A DNA stretch of 58,520 nt from contig CAMLDW010000011.1 in assembly GCA_946479035.1 (NCBI GenBank), forward strand, positions 1 to 58,520, read 5' to 3'. The notes beneath the pieces are model-generated. The model was given only the letters and a program-made list of their open reading frames with translations. It did not search any database and was not told the origin of the DNA. The position numbers and the translations under genes are program-made. This document shows positions 26,230 through 35,115 of this stretch, one piece after another. Source of the DNA: an uncultured Chthonomonadaceae bacterium (GTDB lineage: Bacteria > Armatimonadota > Fimbriimonadia > Fimbriimonadales > Fimbriimonadaceae). The number at the start of each line of letters is the position of its first letter. Position 1 is the first letter of the stretch.

Positions 26230-27375
26230 TCAAGTCGCTTCGACCGGGATTCCGCCCTTCGCGCCCACGGCAAACACGTTGTCGTCCTTGTTGGTCCCTT
26301 TCATCGTGTACTCGCCGACGGCGCCGAGGGCTTTCGAGCCTTGCCACGTCGGGCTTGCGGAGTCGCGCCAGTAGAGCACGTACTCGACGCCGGGCGTGGC
26401 GGTCCACGTTACGTGCGTGTCGATTCCCTGCCTACGGTCGATCCGCACACGCGCAGGAGCAACGCCAGCGTTCGCGAGCGCCGCGAGCGCCGAAAGGTTC
26501 GCCTGCGCGACGTGACGCAGATAGGCAGGGTCCACGAACTGCGGCAGGTCCTGGTCGTTGTGCTGCCGGGTGAAGTCCTCCCAGACCTCGCAGAACCGCA
26601 CTGCGGTGAAGCCCTGTTTCAAGAACGACGAATGGTCGCCGCCGCGCCCAAAGCGGTCGTTACGAAGCACCAGCTTGATCCCGAACCCCTTCACTTCCTG
26701 CCGCACCTGCCACTCGATGAACCGCGCGAGCTCTCGGCTCGAGGTCTCTGGCGCGGCGTCACTGAAAACGCGCACGTGCTTCTTGTCGGAGTACTTGGCG
26801 ACGTTCGCGCTGTTGCCGACTATGTCGTTGCTTAGCACCGCCTCGAGCTTCCACCCCTCCGTCTTCGCGCGTTGTGCTAGCGCGATGGAACCGAACAGCC
26901 CCTGCTCTTCACCGCTAAAGCAGACGAACACGACCGTGTTCTCCCACTCCATCGGCGCCATGACGCGCGCGAGCTCCATCGTGAGAGCCACTCCGCTACC
27001 GTCGTCGTTCGCGCCGGGCGCGCGGCCCGTCATCGGGTCCTCGCGCAGGTTGATCGTGTCGATGTGCCCGCCGACGAGCACGCGCCGGTCGGTACGCCCG
27101 GGCAGCACCGCCACGACCTCGACGACGTCCTTGTCCTCAGGCACGCGCGGGCCCTTCACGACGTGGTAGGTCATTAGCTCGACCTGCAGGCGCGGGATCG
27201 CCTTGAACTGAGAGGCCGCCCACTCGCACGCCGCCGTCAGGCCGGGAGAGCTCGTGTTCCGGGTCGGGTTCGCCGCCAGCGTTTGGACCGTCGCCATTAG
27301 GCGTTCAGCCGAGACCTGGTCCAGCAGACCCTTCGGCGGCTGGGCGACGAACAAGAGCGCGGCGGCGAGGACCAT
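26230..27375 (-). CDS. Secreted M28-family zinc aminopeptidase
   Basis: This 381-residue protein has a short hydrophobic N-terminus (signal-like) and an M28 peptidase core. Zinc ligands and catalytic residues are visible: GGHIDT, ANDDGSGVALTMELAR, CFSGEEQGLFGS and a later His in GGDHSSF. A small C-terminal beta-domain (about 300-381) is probably accessory. M28 enzymes remove N-terminal residues from peptides outside the cell. The ATG is six bases after CATAAT (27382-27387), so the mRNA is probably leaderless. Confidence 0.88.
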   Translation of the reverse strand: MVLAAALLFVAQPPKGLLDQVSAERLMATVQTLAANPTRNTSSPGLTAACEWAASQFKAIPRLQVELMTYHVVKGPRVPEDKDVVEVVAVLPGRTDRRVLVGGHIDTINLREDPMTGRAPGANDDGSGVALTMELARVMAPMEWENTVVFVCFSGEEQGLFGSIALAQRAKTEGWKLEAVLSNDIVGNSANVAKYSDKKHVRVFSDAAPETSSRELARFIEWQVRQEVKGFGIKLVLRNDRFGRGGDHSSFLKQGFTAVRFCEVWEDFTRQHNDQDLPQFVDPAYLRHVAQANLSALAALANAGVAPARVRIDRRQGIDTHVTWTATPGVEYVLYWRDSASPTWQGSKALGAVGEYTMKGTNKDDNVFAVGAKGGIPVEAT

Positions 27376-27381
27376 GCCCCG

Positions 27382-27387
27382 ATTATG
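27382..27387 (-). promoter_or_regulatory. -10 element, leaderless promoter of the M28 peptidase
   Basis: CATAAT on the minus strand, then CGGGGC, then ATG. Confidence 0.6.
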
Positions 27388-27416
27388 CCCAACTCCCCGG
27401 GCCGCGGCGCAAAGGC

Positions 27417-27422
27417 TAAAAT
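27417..27422 (+). promoter_or_regulatory. -10 element of the rimB-like/rimK pair
   Basis: TAAAAT is nine bases before the GTG at 27432. It lies back to back with the M28 promoter in a 56-base divergent spacer. Confidence 0.5.
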
Positions 27423-27431
27423 AGCGCGGTC

Positions 27432-27857
27432 GTGCAGAGCAAGAAGACGGTCGTAGGATGGCGCGAGAGGGTCGACCTGCCCGAGTGGGGCGTCTCAGGC
27501 GTCCTGGCCAAGATAGACACGGGCGCGCGCACCAGTGCGATCCACGTTGAGAACATGCAGCACACGACGGACGGCCGCGTAGAGTTCGACGTCGTCAAGA
27601 GCCGAAAGGCGTCGGCCAAGCACGTGACAGTCGAGGCCGCCGTGGTCCGCTCCGCAGTCGTCCGCACGAGCACGGGCCACGAGCAGGAGCGCATCGTCGT
27701 GGAGACACTGATGAAGCTGGGCAGGACCGAGAAGCGCATCGAGCTGACTTTAGTCTCACGCAAGCGCATGCTCTGTCGTATGCTCTTAGGGCGGTCCGCT
27801 CTGGAAGGCGACTTTCTTGTAGACGTCACGCTCCGCCACACGGGTGCCAAGGCATGA
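27432..27857 (+). CDS. RimB-like retropepsin-fold protease (Zn_protease family)
   Basis: This 141-residue protein has the aspartic-protease-like core KIDTGARTSAIH (about residues 27-38) and MLLGRSALEGDFLVD near the end. These mark the family earlier called ATP-dependent zinc protease and now compared with retropepsins. In Pseudomonas the homologue RimB removes the glutamate tails that RimK adds to ribosomal protein S6. Its stop overlaps the rimK ATG as ATGA, which supports the same functional pairing here. The start is GTG. Confidence 0.85.
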   Translation: MQSKKTVVGWRERVDLPEWGVSGVLAKIDTGARTSAIHVENMQHTTDGRVEFDVVKSRKASAKHVTVEAAVVRSAVVRTSTGHEQERIVVETLMKLGRTEKRIELTLVSRKRMLCRMLLGRSALEGDFLVDVTLRHTGAKA

Positions 27858-29044
27858 AGATCGGCGTGCTCTCCCTATCGCCCAGGTGCTACAGCACGCG
27901 CAGGCTGCGCGAGGCCGCGCACGCGCGCGGACACGACGTGCAGGTCTTCAACACGCTGCGCTTCGCGATCGGCCTTGAAAGCGAGTACCCCGAGCTGTAC
28001 TACAAGGGGCGGCGCGCGCCGGACTTCGACGCGGTCGTGCCACGCATCGGCCCTTCGATCACAGCGTTCGGCACCTCGGTCGTGCGCCAGTTCCAGCAGA
28101 TGAACGTCTTCTGCCTGAACACCGCGAACGGCATCATCAACTCGCGCGACAAGCTGCGATCGCTGCAGATCCTCAGCCGATACGACATCGGCATCGCGCC
28201 GACGGCCTACGTGCGGGACAAGAACGACATCCTTCCCGCGATCGAACGGATTGGCGGAGCGCCCGTCATCATCAAGCTGATCGAAGGGTCGCAGGGCAAG
28301 GGCGTCATCCTGGCCGAGACCCAGAAGGTCGCCGAGGCGATCATCGAGGCGATGCAGGGCGCGAAGCAGAACGTGCTGGTGCAGAAGTTCGTCGCAGAGA
28401 GCAAGGGCCGGGACGTTCGCGCGCTCGTCGTCGGGGACCAGGTGGTCGCCGCCATGCGGCGCGTCGCGCACGGGCAGGAGTTCCGCTCCAACCTGCACCG
28501 CGGAGGGAGCGCGGAGGCGATCTCGCTCGAACCGTCCTTCGAGAGCGCGGCGATCCGCGCCGCCCAGATCCTTGGCCTGCGCGTGGCGGGCGTCGACATG
28601 CTCGAGGGCACCGACGGCCCACAGGTCATAGAGGTCAACTCCTCGCCCGGGCTCGAGGGGATCGAGTCTTGCACGCGCGTAGACGTCGCCGCAGAGATCT
28701 TCGCGTACCTCGAGCGCATGGTGCAGTTCCCCGAGCTCGACGTCCGCGAGCGGTTGACGGTGACCCGAGGCTACGGTGTCGCAGAGCTGTTCATATCCGA
28801 AGGCTCGCACATGGCTGGAAAGTCGATCGTGGAGAGCGGGCTGCGAGAACAGGACATTTCGGTCATGACGCTCGAGCGCGGCGGCAACACGATCCCCAAC
28901 CCGCGCGAGACGCGGGAGCTTCAGGCCGGCGACAGGCTCCTCTGCTTCGGCAAGCTCGAGGCGATGAAGGACTGGATCCCTGAGCGGCCCAAGCGGCGCA
29001 AGAAAAAGAACAACGGCAAGAAGCGCAAGCAGACCGCAGTGTGA
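27854..29044 (+). CDS. rimK: RimK-type ATP-grasp glutamate ligase fused to an RCK_C (TrkA-C) domain
   Basis: RimK adds glutamates to the C-terminus of ribosomal protein S6. Residues 1-295 are a full RimK: N-terminal domain with VVPRIGPSITAFGTSVVRQF, ATP-grasp segments IIKLIEGSQGKGV and GRDVRALVVGDQVVAAM, and the metal site VIEVNSSPGLEGIE. Residues about 300-372 (GVAELFISEGSHMAGKSIVE, ...LQAGDRLLCFGK) are an RCK_C domain as in potassium-channel regulators, where it can bind c-di-AMP. The last 20 residues are a Lys/Arg-rich tail. E. coli RimK has 300 residues and no such addition; here there are 396. Confidence 0.9.
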   Translation: MKIGVLSLSPRCYSTRRLREAAHARGHDVQVFNTLRFAIGLESEYPELYYKGRRAPDFDAVVPRIGPSITAFGTSVVRQFQQMNVFCLNTANGIINSRDKLRSLQILSRYDIGIAPTAYVRDKNDILPAIERIGGAPVIIKLIEGSQGKGVILAETQKVAEAIIEAMQGAKQNVLVQKFVAESKGRDVRALVVGDQVVAAMRRVAHGQEFRSNLHRGGSAEAISLEPSFESAAIRAAQILGLRVAGVDMLEGTDGPQVIEVNSSPGLEGIESCTRVDVAAEIFAYLERMVQFPELDVRERLTVTRGYGVAELFISEGSHMAGKSIVESGLREQDISVMTLERGGNTIPNPRETRELQAGDRLLCFGKLEAMKDWIPERPKRRKKKNNGKKRKQTAV

Positions 29045-29098
29045 GCGGTGCCGCGGACGCCGGGGACCACAATCGCTCGGGTCTGTTCGCGCCGGATG

Positions 29099-29118
29099 CC
29101 CTCCCCCTTCGGGGAGGG
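29099..29118. terminator. Terminator-like GC palindrome after rimK
   Basis: CCCTCCCC, CTTC, GGGGAGGG forms an 8-bp stem between convergent rimK and the DinB gene. The sequence is a variant of the palindromes near 8413 and 57024. Confidence 0.55.
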
Positions 29119-29138
29119 GGTCAAACCGGGATCAACTC

Positions 29139-29618
29139 CTATCCCGGAAACCGCGGATCGAAGCGGTACACCCACAGCTGGCCCGTGTGGTACGCCGGGT
29201 GTTGCGCGATTCGAGCAAAAATGCCCTGCGCGTAGTCGACCGGGCCGAGCGGCGTCTCGATCTGCTTTTCGCGCCACGGCTCAGGGTCTTCCAGCATCGG
29301 CTGCACAAGCGCGCGCGTGCGCTCGAGCGTCCTATGCAACAGGTCCCCTGATACCTCCGCGCCGGAGAACGGAAAAGGACTGTCGTTGATCACGCGGTCG
29401 CGGGCGCAGGCCTCGATCCGCTTTTCCTCATCCGACAACGCGCGGTCCTGTAGACGCGCGGCGAAGAACATCTCACCGCCCGCGACGTGCATGAACATCT
29501 CGAAGATGCTCAGCGCCTTGGGGTGCGGGCGCCATCCGAGCTGCACGTCCGTGAGCCCCTCGATCCCCTGAAGCATGCGCCCGTGCGAGATTCTGTAGAT
29601 CGAAGCGAAGTCCGTCAT
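29139..29618 (-). CDS. DinB-family protein
   Basis: This 159-residue four-helix protein belongs to the DinB/YfiT-like metalloprotein group. The three metal-binding His are visible: one in FMHVAGGE (about residue 43) and two in HPAYHTGQ near the C-terminus. Members include thiol transferases (bacillithiol or mycothiol) and many uncharacterised proteins. The ATG lies six bases after CACAAT (29625-29630), inside the last bases of the upstream glycosylase gene, so it probably has its own leaderless transcript. Confidence 0.82.
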   Translation of the reverse strand: MTDFASIYRISHGRMLQGIEGLTDVQLGWRPHPKALSIFEMFMHVAGGEMFFAARLQDRALSDEEKRIEACARDRVINDSPFPFSGAEVSGDLLHRTLERTRALVQPMLEDPEPWREKQIETPLGPVDYAQGIFARIAQHPAYHTGQLWVYRFDPRFPG

Positions 29619-29622
29619 GCCG

Positions 29623-30249
29623 CTATTGTGGCTTGTTGTCGAGAGACATCCAGATATAGGTCGCGGCGACGGTCCTATACGGACGCCAAGGGTTTGCGAC
29701 CTTTTCCATCCGCTTCGGGTTGAGGTGCTTGCGGGCGCCGGTGAGCCGCATGACGCCGTTCTTGATCCCCAGGTCGCCCGTGGGCCAGACGTCCGGCCGG
29801 TTGAGCGCGAACATGAGGAACATGTGCGCGCTCCAGAGTCCGAGCCCCTTTACGGCAGTCAGCTCCGCGATCACGTCGTCGTCCGGCATCTCGAAGAAGC
29901 GGTCAATGTGCAGCTCCTTCTTCAGCGTCCTCTCTGCGAGTCCGAGGAGATAACCAGCCTTCGGGCGCGAGAGCCCGGCCTCGCGGAGCTGTTCGACCGT
30001 GCACTTGCAGACGGCGCGAGGGTCAGGGTGCTCCTTCTTCGTGAGCTTGAGCACGCGCGCATGGATCGTCGCGGCCGCCTTGGTGGAGAGCTGCTGCGAG
30101 ACGATCGCGCCCATGAGCGAGCCGAACACGTCACCGGCTAGCTTGTACTTGGGTCTTGGGTACTTGGCGACGAGCGGCCCGAGGAGCGGGTCGGTCGCAA
30201 GCTCAGCGACTGCGGACCTCACGCGAGAGTTCGAGAGCAGGTGCTTCAT
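29623..30249 (-). CDS. DNA-3-methyladenine glycosylase, HhH-GPD family
   Basis: This 208-residue protein is an AlkA-type base-excision glycosylase. IVSQQLSTKAAATIHARV is the substrate-pocket helix. LTAVKGLGLWSAHMFLMF is the helix-hairpin-helix, and WPTGDLGI carries the catalytic Asp. It removes alkylated purines from DNA. It lacks the iron-sulfur cluster Cys of endonuclease III. A TAGAAT element (30262-30267, minus) lies 12 bases before the ATG. Confidence 0.9.
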   Translation of the reverse strand: MKHLLSNSRVRSAVAELATDPLLGPLVAKYPRPKYKLAGDVFGSLMGAIVSQQLSTKAAATIHARVLKLTKKEHPDPRAVCKCTVEQLREAGLSRPKAGYLLGLAERTLKKELHIDRFFEMPDDDVIAELTAVKGLGLWSAHMFLMFALNRPDVWPTGDLGIKNGVMRLTGARKHLNPKRMEKVANPWRPYRTVAATYIWMSLDNKPQ

Positions 30250-30290
30250 GAGCGCGGCAAGATTCTATCTCCTACCGCCTAGTCGGAAAG

Positions 30291-30316
30291 GTCTGGGGCG
30301 GACAGCCGCCCCAGAC
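30291..30316 (-). terminator. Terminator hairpin after the beta-helix gene
   Basis: A perfect 11-bp stem GTCTGGGGCGG/CCGCCCCAGAC with loop ACAG begins nine bases after the stop at 30325 and is followed on the minus strand by CTTTCC. Confidence 0.7.
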
Positions 30317-30324
30317 GCGAACCG

Positions 30325-31266
30325 TCAGTTGCCGCCAGGCCCAAAGATGCCGGGATGGGCGCCGTGTCCCCGGTCGTCGCCGAAGTTCCGGCTGATGCTG
30401 TTGACCGTGTCCAAAAGGCTCGGAGTGAGATCGAGCTGTAGCGTCGTGCCTCGAAAATCATTGAACCCGATAGAGTTATCGTGGATGATCGAGGTGCCGG
30501 GTGCTGGGCTGGTGTCGGTGAGCTCGAAAGCAACGATGTCAACGCTCGGCACTGCCTGAAGGTTGTTGAGGGTCAGGCTGACCTTGTTCTTCACGACCTG
30601 GTTGAACGCAATGGACTCTGCCCCGATGCGTCCAGACCTGAAGTCCGCGTAAAGGACGATTCCAGACCCATTGTAACCGCCGCAGTCGTCGGCGGGCACG
30701 TTGAGCCTTCCACTGATCGTGTTGTGCGAGACGACGTTGTCGGTCACTCCTCCAACCCTTGCGTCGTAGTCCGCTATTAGGATGCCGATACCACCGCCAC
30801 AGCTCGTCCGTAGGTCCGTGATCACGTTGTGGGTGATCTCCCATCGCCTACCCCTCCAATTTGAGATCGCCTGGATATTGTTGAGGAACGTGCACTGGGT
30901 CACGGTCACGTCGTCTACGGCGTCGCCATTCATGATCGAGAGGTCGGTCGTGAACATCAAGTGGCTGATAGAGGCGCCGGAGCTCCCCGCAAGCAATCGA
31001 AAGCCCTGGCTCAGGCCAGAAGGGTGAGCGGGCCCGGTCACGATCCTCGCGTCGCCCTCTCCCAAGATCGAGACTGCCTTGGTGACGAGGGCACCGGCGT
31101 AGTTTCCTGCGGATACGCGAATCGTGTCCCCCATTGGGGCGACAAGCGGGCTGTCTACCGCGGCTTGGATCGTTGCAAAGTCTGTTGGGACGCGCCAATC
31201 GGCGGCTTGCGCCGAGGCGATCCCAAGGACGGCGAGCGACAGAAGTGTCAGTCTAAGTAGTTTCAT
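30325..31266 (-). CDS. Secreted parallel beta-helix (pectin-lyase-like) protein
   Basis: This 313-residue protein has a signal peptide (residues 1-21, ending AQAA), then DWRVPTDFATIQAAVDSP, the typical opening of right-handed parallel beta-helix proteins. Repeating strand patterns with Asn turns follow (NVVSHNTISG, IVLYADF, IIHDNSIGFNDF). Such folds occur in carbohydrate lyases and in surface proteins of unknown role; no catalytic triad can be assigned. The gene is monocistronic with its own terminator. Confidence 0.8.
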   Translation of the reverse strand: MKLLRLTLLSLAVLGIASAQAADWRVPTDFATIQAAVDSPLVAPMGDTIRVSAGNYAGALVTKAVSILGEGDARIVTGPAHPSGLSQGFRLLAGSSGASISHLMFTTDLSIMNGDAVDDVTVTQCTFLNNIQAISNWRGRRWEITHNVITDLRTSCGGGIGILIADYDARVGGVTDNVVSHNTISGRLNVPADDCGGYNGSGIVLYADFRSGRIGAESIAFNQVVKNKVSLTLNNLQAVPSVDIVAFELTDTSPAPGTSIIHDNSIGFNDFRGTTLQLDLTPSLLDTVNSISRNFGDDRGHGAHPGIFGPGGN

Positions 31267-31370
31267 CAGGATCCTCCAAAGGTGACGAATAAGCTACCCG
31301 CAATCGCGGCGCGGAGCGGAAACAACCGCGCCGATCCAGGCAAAACTACGGGGGAGGCAAAGTATTGAAC

Positions 31371-33788
31371 TCAGCCTTCCAGCGCTTTGTCGATCGTCGC
31401 CCTGATGTCCACGAGGTGCGCGCGGACCCGCCAGTCCGCTGCGCTCTCGATCCGTGCGGCGACCAGCCCACGGATCGCGCTCAGCTCCGCCCTCGCTAAA
31501 GCCCGCACCGGCGCCGCGCCCACCAGCTTGCCAGCGAGCATCGCGACATACGACTGCTGTAGCGCCATGCGGTAGTTGTCGATGCGCGGGCTCGTGTCGT
31601 CCAGCTCGTGCCACACGCCGTGGCGCAGGTCCTCAAATAGCTCCGCGACCGTGTAGGCGCGCAAGCCGTTCGTGGCCTCCAGGTCGAGCATCTTTTGCAG
31701 CCGGTCGTCCGCGAGCAGCGTGGCGAGCACGCGCGTCTGGCTCGCGGAGACCTGCGCCTCGACGCTCGTGGGCCCGAGCTTGTTGAGGATGTCCGGGTTG
31801 ATCATCGAGCGAGGCGTCTCCAGGCACGAGTCGATCAAAAGCTGCACGGCCGCCTTCTGCCGTTCGCGCGGGACCATGGCGTAAACCGCGCCGCCGCGAC
31901 CCGCGTGGTAGTTCGTCATCACGACCCCGCCGACGACGCGCGCGGTGTGGCCAAGCTCGGTGTTGCGCTGTCCCCACAGCCCGCCGTAGTACTCCTCGAG
32001 CAGCGTATAGTCCTCGCCCGGCGTGGTCGTGGCGTCCACCACGTACCCCATGATGCGGTCGATGTTCTTGAGTCCGAGCCGCGTGGCTTCAACTCCGTCG
32101 CTGCCGAGGTCCTCGCTCTGTTGCGAAGGGTCGTCGTTGGCGTTCGCGCCGAAGCGCGTCTTCGGGTCGTCTACCTGCACCGCGGCCCACTTGTCGAGCG
32201 TCCGTATCTCGTCTAAAGGAGTTTTCGCGCCGGGGATCGGCGTGTAGCCCCACTTGACCGCAAAGATATCGTACTGCGCGATCTTGGGGATCATCGCGGC
32301 CTTGTCCTCTGGCTGCGCGACGTAGTTGAAGCGCCCGTAGTCCATGATGCTCGCCTCTGTGCCCCACTGCGAGGTCCACTTCGGGTCGCGCAGCTGTTCG
32401 ATCGTGAAGGCGGAAGAGGCCTTGAAGTTGTGCTCGAAGCCGAGCGTGTGCCCGACCTCGTGCGCGACCGCATAGCGCAGGAGCCGGCCGAGCAGCTCGT
32501 CGCTGAACGGGATCTTGCGCGCGTTCGTGTCGCTCGCCGCCGCCTGCGTGAAGTACCACCGCTGTGCGAGCCGCACGACGTCGTTCCAGACGATGATGTG
32601 CGCCGAGATCACTTCGCCGCTGCGCGGGTCGTGGTAGTTGGGGCCCATCGCGTTCTGCGTCGGAGTCGGCGCCCAGCGGATCACGGAGAACCGAGCGTCC
32701 TCAGGGTCCCACTCCGGGTCTTCTGGCGGGTCTTTGGCGATGATCGCGTGGCTGAAGCCCGCTGCCTCGAACGCGCCTTGCCAGTCCTCGACCGCCTGTT
32801 TTAGGTAGGGGCGCCACTTCTCCGGCACTTCCCTGCTGATGTAATAGACGATCGGCTTGACCGGGTCGCTTACAGCGGCGTTCGGGTCCTTCTTCTCGAG
32901 GTGGTAGCGCACGATGTACTGGCGGTCCTTTGCCACGTTGTACGGAGTGCCGTACTCGGTGATCCGCTCTGAGAAGTAACCGACGCGGTCGTCGAAGAGC
33001 CGTCCCATCATCGGCTGCTCAGGCAGCTTGACCATGCTGTAGTTGATCGTCGCGGTGTTGCTCGGGGCCTGCGCTCCGCCGCCGAAGCCCCCCGGCCCTC
33101 TTCCGCCGCCGGCCGGCACCGCTGGCGGAGCGCCCTGGCGGAAAGTCATGACGGTGCGGACCTCGATGTTCGTCGGAAAGTCCTTCACCTTTTCAAGATA
33201 GGTCCGCGCCGGGTCGAGCGCGCCGACGCGCAGAGCGCGCGCGACGTCGAACTCCGGCGGGTTGGTGGTGTAGAGGCTCGTTACGTCGATCACCGCCGCT
33301 CCGTCCGCTGACATCGCCTCGACGTTGAACGCCATGATGATCGGGTCGACGTTCGAGTTCTCGACGCCGATCTCGAGCGCCTTGCTGTCCACCGCGCGGT
33401 TGCGCGTGCGGGCCTGGCGCAGCAGGATGCGGTCGTCTACGCGCTCCCAACGGACCATCAGGTCGTCAGCGGCCGTGCCGCCGTACCCGCCCTCGGGCGT
33501 CGCCGCGATCGTGGTGACCCACAGATAGTCCTTGCCCAGCTCCTTGGCAGGGATCTCGAAATAGAGCTTGCTGCCGATGCGGTGGGTCTTGAACACCCCC
33601 TCCTTGGTCTGCGCCTGGTCCGTGATGACCTCGCTGTACGGTTTGATCTGCGGCTCAATGCTTCGCTGGCCGCCCGCGCCGCCACCGCCGCGGGACCCGG
33701 GGCCGCCTTGCGCGAGCGCCTGCACTGCGACCAAAGAAACGACGATGAAGACCGCAGCGCGAAGGCGCGGCAAGGAACTTTCCGGCAT
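31371..33788 (-). CDS. Secreted zinc metalloprotease (DUF5117/DUF4953 type)
   Basis: This 805-residue protein has a signal peptide (residues about 8-27, ending AQG) and a Gly-rich stretch. An N-terminal beta-rich domain (DUF5117-like, about 40-230) precedes a metalloprotease domain. The zinc site HEVGHTLGFEHNF (about 445-457) is the extended HExxHxxGxxH form of metzincins, and SIMDYGRFNY behind it is the Met-turn. Family members are usually periplasmic or extracellular and uncharacterised. The ATG lies nine bases after TAGACT (33798-33803). Confidence 0.9.
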   Translation of the reverse strand: MPESSLPRLRAAVFIVVSLVAVQALAQGGPGSRGGGGAGGQRSIEPQIKPYSEVITDQAQTKEGVFKTHRIGSKLYFEIPAKELGKDYLWVTTIAATPEGGYGGTAADDLMVRWERVDDRILLRQARTRNRAVDSKALEIGVENSNVDPIIMAFNVEAMSADGAAVIDVTSLYTTNPPEFDVARALRVGALDPARTYLEKVKDFPTNIEVRTVMTFRQGAPPAVPAGGGRGPGGFGGGAQAPSNTATINYSMVKLPEQPMMGRLFDDRVGYFSERITEYGTPYNVAKDRQYIVRYHLEKKDPNAAVSDPVKPIVYYISREVPEKWRPYLKQAVEDWQGAFEAAGFSHAIIAKDPPEDPEWDPEDARFSVIRWAPTPTQNAMGPNYHDPRSGEVISAHIIVWNDVVRLAQRWYFTQAAASDTNARKIPFSDELLGRLLRYAVAHEVGHTLGFEHNFKASSAFTIEQLRDPKWTSQWGTEASIMDYGRFNYVAQPEDKAAMIPKIAQYDIFAVKWGYTPIPGAKTPLDEIRTLDKWAAVQVDDPKTRFGANANDDPSQQSEDLGSDGVEATRLGLKNIDRIMGYVVDATTTPGEDYTLLEEYYGGLWGQRNTELGHTARVVGGVVMTNYHAGRGGAVYAMVPRERQKAAVQLLIDSCLETPRSMINPDILNKLGPTSVEAQVSASQTRVLATLLADDRLQKMLDLEATNGLRAYTVAELFEDLRHGVWHELDDTSPRIDNYRMALQQSYVAMLAGKLVGAAPVRALARAELSAIRGLVAARIESAADWRVRAHLVDIRATIDKALEG

Positions 33789-33797
33789 AGTCCGGCC

Positions 33798-33803
33798 AGT
33801 CTA
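33798..33803 (-). promoter_or_regulatory. -10 element of the zinc metalloprotease gene
   Basis: TAGACT on the minus strand, nine bases before ATG. On the plus strand the 170-base spacer also holds TATACAAT (33819-33826) and TACAAT (33897-33902). Confidence 0.5.
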
Positions 33804-33958
33804 CACAATCTCGGCCACCTATACAATTGCCTGATAACCGCCCGTAACGTTGCTTGATTGCCCTTGCAGCGAGCCTTTCGGGCGTCCATGGCGACTTACA
33901 ATCCAGCCACGTCTACTGCCCGGAATGCGGACAGTGACTAGAACCGGAGAGGGCTGGA

Positions 33959-35050
33959 ATGACCGTTCGCACAACTGTATTCGTCTTCGCTCTGTCGCTC
34001 TGTGCGCTTGCGCGCCCGCAGTGGGTCGTCAAGGACCTTGGCGTGCTCCCGGGCGGCAACAACAGCTACGGCTACAAGATCAACGACAACGGGATGGTCG
34101 TGGGTTTTTCGGAGACCTCTCAGGGCGCGCGGGGGTTCGCGTGGACCCCTGCCGGCGGAATGGTCAACCTCGGACGCCTGCGCCAGGACCCTTCCAGCTT
34201 CGCCCTCGGCCTGAACAACAGCGGGCACGTCGTGGGCTACAGCGGGAGCGGCGTCATGCGCACCGGGTTTGAATGGACGCAGTCCGGCGGGATGCGCGAC
34301 ATCGGCACCTACGGGTCCGACCCGGTCAGCCTCGCGATGTCGATCAACTCCTCCGGGCGGATCGTCGGCCTTAGCGGCGACGACGCAACGCTCAAGCGCG
34401 CCTTCTCCTACACGTCGACGACCGGAATGTCGGACATCGGCAACGTGCCGGGGCGCACGACCGCGTATGCGCGCGGCGTCAACGACTTCGGGCAGATCGT
34501 CGGCCACAGCGTCGGCAACGACAGCATAGCCTTCTCCTGGACGCAGGCGAGCGGCATGGCCGTCCTCTCTGCGCTCAACGGCGGCACGACGAGCACGGCC
34601 TACTCCGTCAACGCAAACGGCGCGATCGCGGGCTGGGCGACCAACGCAAGCGGCGTGAAGCACGCTGTCGTCTGGAACTCCTACCTGGGCGCGCCGGTCA
34701 TCGTGGACGCAGGGCTGGCGTCGGTCACGGCGGGCGAGGCGCTCGACATCAACGACCACGGCAAGGCGGTCGGCTTCGGCGTGTTCGGCGGCCAGGAGCG
34801 CGCGGTCCTGTATGACCCCACACTCGGCGCGCGCCGGCTTGATTCGATGTTCGGCGTCGCAGGCAGCGGCTGGACCTTCGTGCGCGCACAGGGGATCAAC
34901 GAGTCCGGTCAGATCGTGGGGTATGGGCTGATGAACGGGACGAACCACGCGTTCGTGGCTTCGCCCGTGCCTGAGCCTTGCAGCATCCTGGCATTCTTCT
35001 CTGGATTTGCGCTCTTGAGCCTGAGGCGTAAAAAGGCCCGCTCCAACTGA
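33959..35050 (+). CDS. HAF-repeat extracellular protein with PEP-CTERM signal
   Basis: This 363-residue protein has a signal peptide, then six to seven HAF-type repeats of about 45 residues built on the pattern INxxGxxVGxS/G followed by AFxWT. Clear copies are INDNGMVVGFS, LNNSGHVVGYS, INSSGRIVGLS, VNDFGQIVGHS and INESGQIVGYG. The last 27 residues are a PEP-CTERM sorting tag: VPEP, a hydrophobic helix and a basic end (LRRKKAR). Such proteins are handled by an exosortase and exported to the surface. No exosortase gene is in the window. GGAGAGGG lies before the ATG. Confidence 0.9.
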   Translation: MTVRTTVFVFALSLCALARPQWVVKDLGVLPGGNNSYGYKINDNGMVVGFSETSQGARGFAWTPAGGMVNLGRLRQDPSSFALGLNNSGHVVGYSGSGVMRTGFEWTQSGGMRDIGTYGSDPVSLAMSINSSGRIVGLSGDDATLKRAFSYTSTTGMSDIGNVPGRTTAYARGVNDFGQIVGHSVGNDSIAFSWTQASGMAVLSALNGGTTSTAYSVNANGAIAGWATNASGVKHAVVWNSYLGAPVIVDAGLASVTAGEALDINDHGKAVGFGVFGGQERAVLYDPTLGARRLDSMFGVAGSGWTFVRAQGINESGQIVGYGLMNGTNHAFVASPVPEPCSILAFFSGFALLSLRRKKARSN

Positions 35051-35076
35051 CCCAGTCCAGTGTGGAAAAAGGAACC

Positions 35077-35101
35077 GCAGGGACGGCACGCCCGTCCCTG
35101 C
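35077..35101 (+). terminator. Hairpin between the HAF gene and the His-rich gene
   Basis: A perfect 10-bp stem GCAGGGACGG/CCGTCCCTGC with loop CACGC lies 15 bases before the next ATG. It could end the HAF transcript or attenuate read-through; there is no T-tract. Confidence 0.5.
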
Positions 35102-35115
35102 TGATAGGAGCCACG

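Noticed and set aside
33804..33958. Small gene or RNA in the 170-base gap with TATACAAT
   Set aside because: The -10-like sites are present, but no open frame or conserved RNA structure follows.
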